Shown here in pieces: positions 54,419 to 61,347 of a stretch of DNA of 64,000 bases. The notes below the pieces were generated by a model. The model was not told where the DNA came from. It was given only the letters and a program-made list of their open reading frames with translations, and did no database searches. The translations under genes were made by a program, and so were the position numbers. Numbering within the stretch: position 1 is the stretch's first letter; the number at the start of each line of letters is the position of its first letter. The stretch is from an uncultured Dysosmobacter sp. GTDB taxonomy: Bacteria; Bacillota; Clostridia; Oscillospirales; Oscillospiraceae. The stretch lies in the NCBI GenBank assembly GCA_934565855.1, contig CAKTIO010000010.1:1-64000 (forward strand), read 5' to 3'.

Positions 54419-55444
54419 ATGAAGAACAAATGGAAGGGCATCCTGCTCTGCCTGTGTCTTGCCGTTCCCTCCTGGCTGCTGGGAAAGACCTTCGCCGTGG
54501 TCGGCGGACCGGTCATTGCCATCCTGCTGGGAATGGTGGTGGGAATGCTGCTGAAGCAGCGTGCACCGTTTGCTGCCGGGATCCAGTTCACCTCCAAAAA
54601 GATCCTGCAATGGGCGGTGATCCTGCTGGGCTTTGGACTGAACCTGAATGTAGTGCTGCAAACCGGCGCGCAGTCCCTGCCCATCATTCTCAGCACCATC
54701 ACCACCTCTCTGGTCATTGCCTATGTGCTTTGCCGGGTGCTGCACATTCCTGAAAAAATCTCCACGCTGGTGGGCGTGGGGTCCTCCATCTGCGGCGGCT
54801 CTGCCATTGCTGCCACCGCGCCGGTCATCGACGCGGACGATGAAGAGGTGGCGCAGGCGATTTCCGTGATTTTCTTCTTCAACGTGCTTGCCGCCCTGCT
54901 CTTCCCCCTGCTGGGAACGGTTCTGGGCTTTTCCACCGCCTCCGGTGATGCCTTCGGTATTTTCGCCGGGACCGCGGTAAACGACACCTCCTCCGTCACC
55001 GCCGCTGCCTCCACCTGGGACAGCATGTGGAGCCTGGGTACCCAGACCTTGGACAAGGCGGTAACGGTAAAGCTGACCCGCACATTGGCAATCATTCCTA
55101 TCACGCTGGCGCTGGCATTTTTCCGGATGAAGGGACTTTCCGGAGAGGCAGGCGGTAAAACCGTCCGCATCCGGCAGGTCTTTCCCATGTTCATTCTCTA
55201 CTTTGTGGCGGCGTCTCTCATCACCACCGCCGCAATGGCACTGGGGGCGAACGCCTCTATTTTCGCCCCCTTTAAAAGCTGCAGCAAATTCCTCATCATT
55301 TTAGCTATGGCTGCCATCGGGCTGAACACCAACCCCGTCAAGCTGGTGAAAACCGGCGGAAAGCCCCTGCTGCTGGGCTTCTGCTGCTGGACCGGCATCA
55401 CGTTGGTCTCTCTCGCCATGCAGCATCTGCTGGGACTGCTGTGA
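54419..55444 (+). CDS. YeiH/UPF0324-family putative anion exporter
   Basis: A 341-residue polytopic protein with about ten membrane helices. Family marks are ILGFGLNLNVVL-like sequence after the third helix (here ILLGFGLNLNVVLQ), GSSICGGSAIAATAPVI (given as SICGGSAIAATAP) and GTAVNDTSSVTAA. The family is annotated as putative sulfate exporters, but biochemical evidence is thin. A possible extended -10 (TATGGTATACT) lies about 70 bases upstream. A terminator follows. Confidence 0.88.
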   Translation: MKNKWKGILLCLCLAVPSWLLGKTFAVVGGPVIAILLGMVVGMLLKQRAPFAAGIQFTSKKILQWAVILLGFGLNLNVVLQTGAQSLPIILSTITTSLVIAYVLCRVLHIPEKISTLVGVGSSICGGSAIAATAPVIDADDEEVAQAISVIFFFNVLAALLFPLLGTVLGFSTASGDAFGIFAGTAVNDTSSVTAAASTWDSMWSLGTQTLDKAVTVKLTRTLAIIPITLALAFFRMKGLSGEAGGKTVRIRQVFPMFILYFVAASLITTAAMALGANASIFAPFKSCSKFLIILAMAAIGLNTNPVKLVKTGGKPLLLGFCCWTGITLVSLAMQHLLGLL

Positions 55445-55464
55445 TTCAAGGGTACATAAAGAAA

Positions 55465-55491
55465 AAAAGCGGGTGCATGCCCGCTTTTTTT
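55465..55491 (+). terminator. Intrinsic terminator after the YeiH-family gene
   Basis: AAAAGCGGG / CCCGCTTTT closes a short loop and is followed by a T-run. Confidence 0.85.
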
Positions 55492-55511
55492 GACAATATG
55501 CCGCGTCCGCC

Positions 55512-55539
55512 TTGCAAACGGCACAACGAATGCTATAAT
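55512..55539 (+). promoter_or_regulatory. Promoter of the methyltransferase operon
   Basis: TTGCAA (55512-55517), 16 bases, perfect TATAAT (55534-55539). About 180 bases of structured leader separate it from the coding start. Confidence 0.6.
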
Positions 55540-55563
55540 AGGGGCGGAAGGATTATAAACATA

Positions 55564-55630
55564 CCGCGCGGCGGCTCCGCTTCCCCTTCTCGGCGGCACC
55601 GGCGCGAACACTGCCGCGCGGCGGCTTTTT
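55564..55630 (+). promoter_or_regulatory. GC-rich structured leader with duplicated CCGCGCGGCGGC
   Basis: The 12-base element CCGCGCGGCGGC occurs at 55564-55575 and again at 55614-55625, the second copy followed by TTTTT. Its CCGCGCGG core is self-complementary, so the copies can pair with each other to give a terminator-like hairpin. I could not match it to a known riboswitch. Confidence 0.4.
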
Positions 55631-55638
55631 ACAGGCTT

Positions 55639-55662
55639 AATGGTTAGTGTCACCTAACCATT
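55639..55662. promoter_or_regulatory. Inverted repeat, GTTAG-N6-CTAAC type
   Basis: AATGGTTAG (55639-55647) and CTAACCATT (55654-55662) are perfect 9-base arms around TGTCAC. The core matches the repeat before the ABC-exporter pair at 23951-23970. It could be an operator, or a hairpin in the leader RNA. Confidence 0.55.
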
Positions 55663-55727
55663 CTAAGCTTTACTGGTGCACAGCGGAATATGACCAGCTT
55701 TGGAAATTGATTTTGGAGGTATGTGCG

Positions 55728-56333
55728 ATGTCATTTTTGGAAAACACCCGGAAGCCGGGCGGCATTGGTGGAAAAATGATGGTCTCCTTCATGAATGTCG
55801 GGCATCGCGCCCTGACAGGCTGGGGACTGCGCTTTCTGCATCCCCTGCCGGATGCGCACGTTCTGGACTGCGGCTGCGGAGGCGGCGCAAGCATCAAAAG
55901 ACTGCTGAAAAAATGTCCGAGGGGCGTGGTCAAGGGCATTGATTACTCCAGCGTCAGCGTGGAAAAGACGCGAAGGGTCAATGAGCCTGCCATTGCAGCC
56001 GGACGCTGCGCCGTTCTGCAGGGGGACGTAGCAAACATGATCTTTGCGTCCTCCTGGTTTGATCTGGTCACAGCGTTTGAAACCGTCTATTTCTGGTCCG
56101 GTCTTCTGCCTGCATTTCAGGAGGTCTACCGGGTCCTGAAGCCCAACGGAGCCTTCCTCATCTGCAACGAATGCAGCGACCCGGTCGCGGATAAAAAATG
56201 GACGGACAGGATCCATGGTATGACTGTTTACACAGGGGAGCAACTGAAAGCCGCTTTGGAGCAGGTCGGATTCCATCATGTGGAGCTTCACCGGAACCGC
56301 TTCGGCTGGCTCTGCGTTCTGGCACAGAAGTAA
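55728..56333 (+). CDS. Class I SAM-dependent methyltransferase
   Basis: A 201-residue methyltransferase of the UbiE/type 11 kind. The SAM-binding motif I is VLDCGCGGGASIKRL (about residues 44-58), followed by GIDYSSVSVEKT and an LKPNGAFLI motif. The acceptor is unknown. I start at ATG 55728, with GGAGG eight bases upstream. It is followed 79 bases later by two ATC-hydrolase-like genes on the same strand, and the three probably form an operon that also carries the structured leader and inverted repeat upstream. Confidence 0.88.
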   Translation: MSFLENTRKPGGIGGKMMVSFMNVGHRALTGWGLRFLHPLPDAHVLDCGCGGGASIKRLLKKCPRGVVKGIDYSSVSVEKTRRVNEPAIAAGRCAVLQGDVANMIFASSWFDLVTAFETVYFWSGLLPAFQEVYRVLKPNGAFLICNECSDPVADKKWTDRIHGMTVYTGEQLKAALEQVGFHHVELHRNRFGWLCVLAQK

Positions 56334-56412
56334 TGGTTCAGCACCCCGGTACACGGTTTTTTCAAGCAACCCCTCCGGGGCACTCTGCCCCGGCATTTGT
56401 GGAGGAAGCAAA

Positions 56413-57114
56413 ATGAAGGACAGCCAACTGCAATTTAACCGCAGCTGCCATGTGCTGTATACCCGGTCCTGCAAGCGGGAGATCCGTAGGAAAATCGCCC
56501 TGCATTACCCGCCGGACAGATGGGAAGCCTTGTGGGAACAGGTACAGCGGCAGTATGTGGATTTTCTCTCCGGCTGGCGCACCGATTTGGGCGGCAGCCG
56601 GAATTTTCACAACGGCAAGGGCGGAACCTATGACTGCATTGCTCTGATGGCTTATTACCGTGTGTGCAGGCAGGTCACCAGTCTTGCGGAAATCGAAAAA
56701 ATGGAGGGAAATCTGTTTCTCGGCGCCTTCCGGCGGATGAAATTTGTAAACTGCAACCGTCCATTCTTCAAACGGCTGATGCACCGGGCTTTCCAAACTG
56801 CCCAGCGACGGTGCGTCCGCTGGGGCGACTACCGGATGTCCGTTGCGCCGTATGAAGAAAACCAGCCCCTTTATTACGAGTTCACTGCCTGTCCTATCGC
56901 AGAATTTGCGAAAAAGCACGGTCTTTTAGAGATCATGCCCGCTCTGTGCAATCCGGATTTCGAGGCGATGGAGTGTATCCATGCCCGCCTTGTGCGCAGG
57001 ACCACCTGTGCCAACGGGGAAAAATGCGACTACACCATCTGCGGGGACCGCGACCCCTATCTGAAGGAGCATCCCGAGTACCGTGATAAAGCGGGCTACC
57101 GGAGAAACCGGTAG
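56413..57114 (+). CDS. ATC-hydrolase-family protein, first copy
   Basis: A 233-residue protein resembling L-2-amino-thiazoline-4-carboxylate hydrolases, which open a cysteine-like thiazoline ring. The family pattern is seen in the C-terminal third: C160 (ACPIAEFAKKHGL), PALC with C179, LVRRTTCANG and C205 (KCDYTICGD). These cysteines are shared with the next gene. GGAGGAAG precedes the ATG. No transporter or cysteine genes are linked, so the true substrate is open; many family members in Clostridia have no tested activity. Confidence 0.72.
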   Translation: MKDSQLQFNRSCHVLYTRSCKREIRRKIALHYPPDRWEALWEQVQRQYVDFLSGWRTDLGGSRNFHNGKGGTYDCIALMAYYRVCRQVTSLAEIEKMEGNLFLGAFRRMKFVNCNRPFFKRLMHRAFQTAQRRCVRWGDYRMSVAPYEENQPLYYEFTACPIAEFAKKHGLLEIMPALCNPDFEAMECIHARLVRRTTCANGEKCDYTICGDRDPYLKEHPEYRDKAGYRRNR

Positions 57115-57143
57115 CCCAGACTCTTGGAACACAGGAGGATGAT

Positions 57144-57824
57144 ATGAGTCAAGCGCAGACACAAAAGCACCGGGGAATCCGCTACGCCGGACTGCCGATG
57201 GCAATGTGGATTCTGTTTGCAAGGTCGTTCCGGAGACAGCTGACCGGGGTCTTCGGCTATTCCCCTTCCACGGCAAAGGGTATTGTCAGAAAGGCAAAAA
57301 AGCGCTACCGGGAGATCCTCCGGGAAATTCCGGAATTTGAGAAGGGGGACCGCTTTCAGATCAATCTCATCAGCTGCGCTATGCTGGGGGCATTCGTACT
57401 CTCCATGCCGGAGCGTCCGGATGCAGCACAGCTGACGGACTATTATGAAAACGCCATGATGACCGGACCCATGCGGTGGTTCTGCCGCAGAGGTGCGAAA
57501 AACAGGTTTACTGAAAAAGGTATTGCGGGAATGCGGAAAACGGCGGCGCAGAAAGCCGCCGACGGCAATCCGTATTCATGGAATATGGATTTTTATGAAT
57601 ATCCTGATGGCAGTGGATATGAGGCGCGGTTCACCCAATGCGGCATCTGTACCCTGATGCGCAGACTGGGGCTGTATGACCTGACGCCCGCCCTGTGCCA
57701 GCTGGACTACACCATGAGCCGTGCCGGCGGCGGGGTTCGCTTTGTGCGGAGGTATACCCTCGCCTCCGGCGGTCCCTACTGTGACTGCGGATATCAGAAA
57801 ATGCACGTCTCCCCTGACTTTTGA
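57144..57824 (+). CDS. ATC-hydrolase-family protein, second copy
   Basis: A 226-residue paralogue of the preceding protein. It shares C166 (QCGIC), the GLYDLTPALC motif (C185), VRRYTLASGG and CDCGY (C213, C215), plus a basic N-terminal region. The N-terminal halves of the two differ more than the C-terminal ones. AGGAGG precedes the ATG, 29 bases after the first copy. Two divergent copies side by side suggest either a hetero-oligomer or two related substrates. Confidence 0.72.
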   Translation: MSQAQTQKHRGIRYAGLPMAMWILFARSFRRQLTGVFGYSPSTAKGIVRKAKKRYREILREIPEFEKGDRFQINLISCAMLGAFVLSMPERPDAAQLTDYYENAMMTGPMRWFCRRGAKNRFTEKGIAGMRKTAAQKAADGNPYSWNMDFYEYPDGSGYEARFTQCGICTLMRRLGLYDLTPALCQLDYTMSRAGGGVRFVRRYTLASGGPYCDCGYQKMHVSPDF

Positions 57825-57842
57825 ACCGCAGGAAGAGCAAAG

Positions 57843-57876
57843 AAGGAGGATATGCTTACAAAAGCATATCCTCCTT
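57843..57876. terminator. Terminator between ATC-hydrolase-like and Gx transporter genes
   Basis: A perfect 13-bp stem AAGGAGGATATGC (57843-57855) with GCATATCCTCCTT (57864-57876) lies between convergent operons; CCTTTT follows on the plus strand. Confidence 0.85.
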
Positions 57877-57902
57877 CCTTTTCATGCAGCTTCCCCGGTC
57901 AG

Positions 57903-58400
57903 TCAGTGCCGGAGCCTTCCCATGCGGTTCACCAGATACTGCGCGCACAGTCCTGTGAACAGTCCCGCTAGGATCCCGGAGATCATCAGCACCGGAAGGT
58001 ATGCTATCAGCCCCGGCGTGTGGGTCAGCAGGATCGCCACCGTGATCTGCCCGATGTTGTGGGCAATGGAACCCAGCACACTGCACACCCATATCTGCCG
58101 CTGGGTCACCAGCCTGCGCAGGACCAGCATGACCGCGTAGCACAGCAGTCCGCCGCCCAGACTGTAAAACAGCGTCATCAGCTGCCCGGCAAACAGGCTG
58201 CCCAAAAACACCCGGCACAGCAGAATGCACAGCGTATCCGCCGGTCCCATAAGGAACATGGCATACACTGTTACAATATTTGCCAGACCCAGCTTTACAC
58301 CGGGAATAGGCGCAAGGTTGGGCAGCTGCGCCTCGATCATGAAGATGGTCAGTGCAACGGCGGTCAGCACGGCGTTCCGTGTCAGTCGGTTTCCCCTCAT
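57903..58400 (-). CDS. Gx transporter family membrane protein
   Basis: A 165-residue protein with about five membrane helices, of the Gx transporter family (often labelled heptaprenyl diphosphate synthase component I). Its N-terminus IEAQLPNLAPIPGVKLGLANI, given here as PNLAPIPGVKLGLANI, is the family hallmark. It resembles small-molecule-binding components of ECF transporters. It is last in an operon with NusG-II, ApbE and an FMN-binding redox protein, so a flavin or quinone-precursor cargo is plausible but untested. Confidence 0.82.
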   Translation of the reverse strand: MRGNRLTRNAVLTAVALTIFMIEAQLPNLAPIPGVKLGLANIVTVYAMFLMGPADTLCILLCRVFLGSLFAGQLMTLFYSLGGGLLCYAVMLVLRRLVTQRQIWVCSVLGSIAHNIGQITVAILLTHTPGLIAYLPVLMISGILAGLFTGLCAQYLVNRMGRLRH

Positions 58401-58413
58401 AAGGCACCTCGTT

Positions 58414-58803
58414 TTACTTAATAACTGCGTCGATATCCACGCCGGAGGACTTTTCCGCCTCCTCCAGCTGGATCACCAGATGGTTCGGCAGGCAGACGAT
58501 CGGCTCCTGCTGGTTGGTCAGCCAGCCCTGCTGCACACAGATCTGGTCCGGACAGTCCGCCGACTCCACACAGATGCGTCCCGGCTCCACCAGGATATGG
58601 TTCTCTCCTGCCGGTCCCTGTACCGTAAAGGTCTCCGTCCTTGTTACCCGGTCCAGCTGGATGCTTTTCACGCACTCGCCGTCCACATAAATGTTGGCGA
58701 CCCGTCCCGGCGCTGCCTGGGTCCTGACATACCACGCCGCGGCAATGGAAGCTGCCAGAAGTCCGGCAATCAGCAGGACCCAGGTCCTTGTCTTGATTTT
58801 CAT
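58414..58803 (-). CDS. NusG domain II membrane-anchored protein
   Basis: A 129-residue protein with one N-terminal helix (about 7-27) and an external NusG-II/DUF1312 domain. Its signature is ESADCPDQICVQQGW (about residues 79-93), with two conserved cysteines. Its start overlaps the apbE stop (ATGA), and the Gx transporter gene begins 13 bases later. Genes of this type are often found with FMN-binding and Gx proteins in Clostridia, but their role is unknown. Confidence 0.85.
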   Translation of the reverse strand: MKIKTRTWVLLIAGLLAASIAAAWYVRTQAAPGRVANIYVDGECVKSIQLDRVTRTETFTVQGPAGENHILVEPGRICVESADCPDQICVQQGWLTNQQEPIVCLPNHLVIQLEEAEKSSGVDIDAVIK

Positions 58804-59846
58804 GAGATCACCGTCAATGTCCGCTGGGCGTTTTCCTCCGTCAGAGAAAAGCAGTCCTCCAGCCCTTTTGTGATATACACGCCGCCGTCATCCGCCACCA
58901 GAACGGCTTCAAAGTCCCCGCTCTGCCGCCAAAAATCCGACGCTCTTTCCAATCCCATAACAAACAGCGCCGTGGACAGCGCGTCACACACCACGCCCCG
59001 GTCTCCCACAATGGTCACGGAGGTCAGTCCGCTGCGCGCCGGAGCGCCTGTGGCTGGGTCGATGATGTGCCAATAGGTCTGCCCATCGTCGCCCACAAAA
59101 TACCGTTCATATCCGCCGGAGGTGATCGCCGCCTTATCCCGCAGCTCCAAAACCCCCAGATAGTCGTCACCCTCCGGGTCCTGCACCGCTACCCGCCAGG
59201 CGGAGCCATCCGGCTTGCTGCCGATGACCTGCACATTGCCGCCCAGATTCAGCATTCCGGAGGTCACGCCGCCCTCCTTCAGCAGAGCGCAGAGCTGATC
59301 TCCGGTATAGCCCTTGGCAACGCTGCCCAGGTCTACCTCCATGCCCTCCGGCAAGGCGGCAGCGGCACCATCCAGCTCTACCCTGCGGTAATCCACCTCC
59401 CGCAGCAGCTCCTTCAGTGTCTCCTGGCTTGGGATCTGGTATTTCCCGGTGGTAAAGCCCCACTCCCGCAGCACGGGGTAAATGGAGATATCCAACGCTC
59501 CGCCGGTCCTGCCGCAAAGCTCCAGCGCATCGCCCAAAAGCTCCGCCGTATCCGGTGACAGGTCCGCCTGCCCCGTGTGGTCCAGCTGGTAGATCTCGCT
59601 GTTCTCATCTGTCACAGACAGCAGACTCTCCAGCTGCTTCACCCGCTCCTCTGCCGATTGCAGCAGCGCGTCCGACGCGCCGTAGGCGGAGATGTCCATT
59701 ACCGTATCCATTGCGAACACGGTCACGCTGTTTTTCTCCGTCCCGCCTTCAGCGGTGGAGGCGGAGGCGGTGGGTCCCGGCGTCTCCTGTGCGGAGCAGC
59801 CGGTCAACAGCAGCAGGGATAGCAGAAGTGTCAGATATCGTTTCAT
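58800..59846 (-). CDS. apbE: FAD:protein FMN transferase, lipoprotein (ApbE)
   Basis: A 348-residue ApbE that covalently attaches FMN to threonine in SGAT-type motifs of exported proteins, using FAD. The lipobox LLTGC shows it is anchored outside. AMDTVMDI (near residue 47), EVDLGSVAKGY, LNLGGNVQVIG and the magnesium-site stretch VVCDALSTALFVMG are typical. I start at ATG 59846, with GGGAGG upstream and a signal peptide directly after. The likely client is the FMN-binding protein encoded 14 bases upstream. Confidence 0.94.
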   Translation of the reverse strand: MKRYLTLLLSLLLLTGCSAQETPGPTASASTAEGGTEKNSVTVFAMDTVMDISAYGASDALLQSAEERVKQLESLLSVTDENSEIYQLDHTGQADLSPDTAELLGDALELCGRTGGALDISIYPVLREWGFTTGKYQIPSQETLKELLREVDYRRVELDGAAAALPEGMEVDLGSVAKGYTGDQLCALLKEGGVTSGMLNLGGNVQVIGSKPDGSAWRVAVQDPEGDDYLGVLELRDKAAITSGGYERYFVGDDGQTYWHIIDPATGAPARSGLTSVTIVGDRGVVCDALSTALFVMGLERASDFWRQSGDFEAVLVADDGGVYITKGLEDCFSLTEENAQRTLTVIS

Positions 59847-59860
59847 GGGTGTCCTCCCGG

Positions 59861-61246
59861 TCAATTCTTTGCGCTGGAAAGCGCGGCTTTTACCGCCTGA
59901 ATGATGCCGCCGGAGCTGAAGGTCGCTCCGCTGACGGTATCGACATTGGCGCTTTGCGCGGAGAGAATGCGGCTGATCACGCCCTTTCCCTCCGACCAAT
60001 AGGGATCGTCATCGGATGCCGAGACCACCGAAATCCCGGTGATCCGGTCCTTTTCAATGGAGACGCTGACGGTGATGGTGCCCTCAAAGCCCTCTCCGGA
60101 ACCGGTGAATGTACCGTCCCGGTACTGGTATGTCACCTCCGGCTCCTTGGGCTGCGCAGGCTCCGCCGGAGCAGCGGCTGCGGGCGCCTGTGCGGGCGTC
60201 TCCTTCTTAGGTGCTTCTGCCGCTGCCGTTCCAGCTGCGGCGGGAGCCGTTGCAGGCTGTTCCTTTGCGGGCTGCTCTGTTTCCACGGGCGGCACCGTCT
60301 CAGCCGGGGTCTCCTCCGGTGCCTCTCCGGCAGGCTGGTCCTCCGGCTCCTCCGGCGCTTCCTCCTCCGAAGAGGACGCTGCCGCACTGACAGCCGCCGT
60401 GTCGTCCTCCAGTCCGGTCTCCTCCGACGCAGCCGGCTCCTGAGCCGAGGAAGCGGCAGGCTGCTCTGCTCCGGTCTGTCCGGCAAATCCCGGCACCAGC
60501 GCGGAAGCGCACACCAGAAGCGCCGCGCAGGCGACCGCCGCCACCGGAATACTCCGGACCGCCGCGGGCTGCTTCGCCAGCGCTTTCCGGATGCGCAGGG
60601 CGGCGTATCCGCCGAAGATCACTGTGTAAACCACTACATTTACCAGATATTTTCCGTTTCCCTGCCGCGCGCCGGGCAGCTCCAGCAGCAGCACATGTGC
60701 ATAGATCAGTGCATAAAAGACATATGCCAGACGCTGCAGGCGCTTCCAGCTGCTGCCCTTCATCTTCCGCCGCACAGCGGGAAAGGAAGTGACAAACAGG
60801 GGCAGCATGATGCACAGCATCACCAGAGAGCATACCGCCGCCAGCAGCTGGTTGACCGGCAGACGGTCCGGGCGGGTAAATAGCAGCCGGAAATACGTCA
60901 TGCCGAAGGAGATATTATGCCCCAGCGTCAAAATGCACGCAAGAATAGACAGCTCCCCCCGAATGGGCATCAGCACCCGCTTCAGGGCAGAGGTATTGGA
61001 CAGCGCCCCGGCGTACATCACCAGAATGAACAGCGCTGTGGACAGGGCGCTCTGGGCGAAGATGGGCCAGACCCACGTCCGGATGGCTCCGGGCAGCGCG
61101 GCAGATGCCCCGGCGGCGGTCATTCCCACCACGCATAGGGCAAGGAGTGCAGAAATAACATAGCACACTCCGGCATGCTTTTTCAAGTAATCCCTTCCAA
61201 CTGCCACTCCCGCCGCAGCCAAAAGCAGAGAAATCAAACAAATCAT
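59861..61246 (-). CDS. Heme-membrane (ferric-reductase-like) protein with FMN-binding domain
   Basis: A 461-residue membrane redox protein. About six helices (1-245) resemble the ferric-reductase/MsrQ heme-binding fold, with candidate heme ligands in LGHNISFG and YAHVLLLE. Residues about 255-370 are an Ala/Glu/Pro-rich spacer. An external FMN-binding domain follows with SGATFSS, Thr442 being the expected FMN attachment residue. Electrons could pass from the membrane through heme to the covalent flavin outside. The ApbE gene follows at 14 bases, so enzyme and substrate are made together. GAGGT precedes the ATG. Confidence 0.88.
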   Translation of the reverse strand: MICLISLLLAAAGVAVGRDYLKKHAGVCYVISALLALCVVGMTAAGASAALPGAIRTWVWPIFAQSALSTALFILVMYAGALSNTSALKRVLMPIRGELSILACILTLGHNISFGMTYFRLLFTRPDRLPVNQLLAAVCSLVMLCIMLPLFVTSFPAVRRKMKGSSWKRLQRLAYVFYALIYAHVLLLELPGARQGNGKYLVNVVVYTVIFGGYAALRIRKALAKQPAAVRSIPVAAVACAALLVCASALVPGFAGQTGAEQPAASSAQEPAASEETGLEDDTAAVSAAASSSEEEAPEEPEDQPAGEAPEETPAETVPPVETEQPAKEQPATAPAAAGTAAAEAPKKETPAQAPAAAAPAEPAQPKEPEVTYQYRDGTFTGSGEGFEGTITVSVSIEKDRITGISVVSASDDDPYWSEGKGVISRILSAQSANVDTVSGATFSSGGIIQAVKAALSSAKN

Positions 61247-61291
61247 TTTGGGTACCTCACTCGTTGTCGTTTACCAGTCGGTTCAAAAGCA

Positions 61292-61327
61292 TGGAAAGCC
61301 CACACGGGAGAGACTCCCCCGTGTGGG
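61292..61327 (-). terminator. Hairpin after the Tp47-like gene
   Basis: CCCACACGGG (61299-61308) pairs perfectly with CCCGTGTGGG (61318-61327). On the minus strand it is followed by CTTTCC, a weak T-stretch, so it may be a leaky terminator that lets some transcripts reach the redox operon. Confidence 0.6.
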
Positions 61328-61347
61328 TCCATTCTCAAATCAGCGGA

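Noticed and set aside
56401..56520. ATC-hydrolase-like gene starting further upstream (56278)
   Set aside because: The upstream in-frame region overlaps the end of the methyltransferase gene and lacks a ribosome site, whereas GGAGG lies eight bases before ATG 56413.
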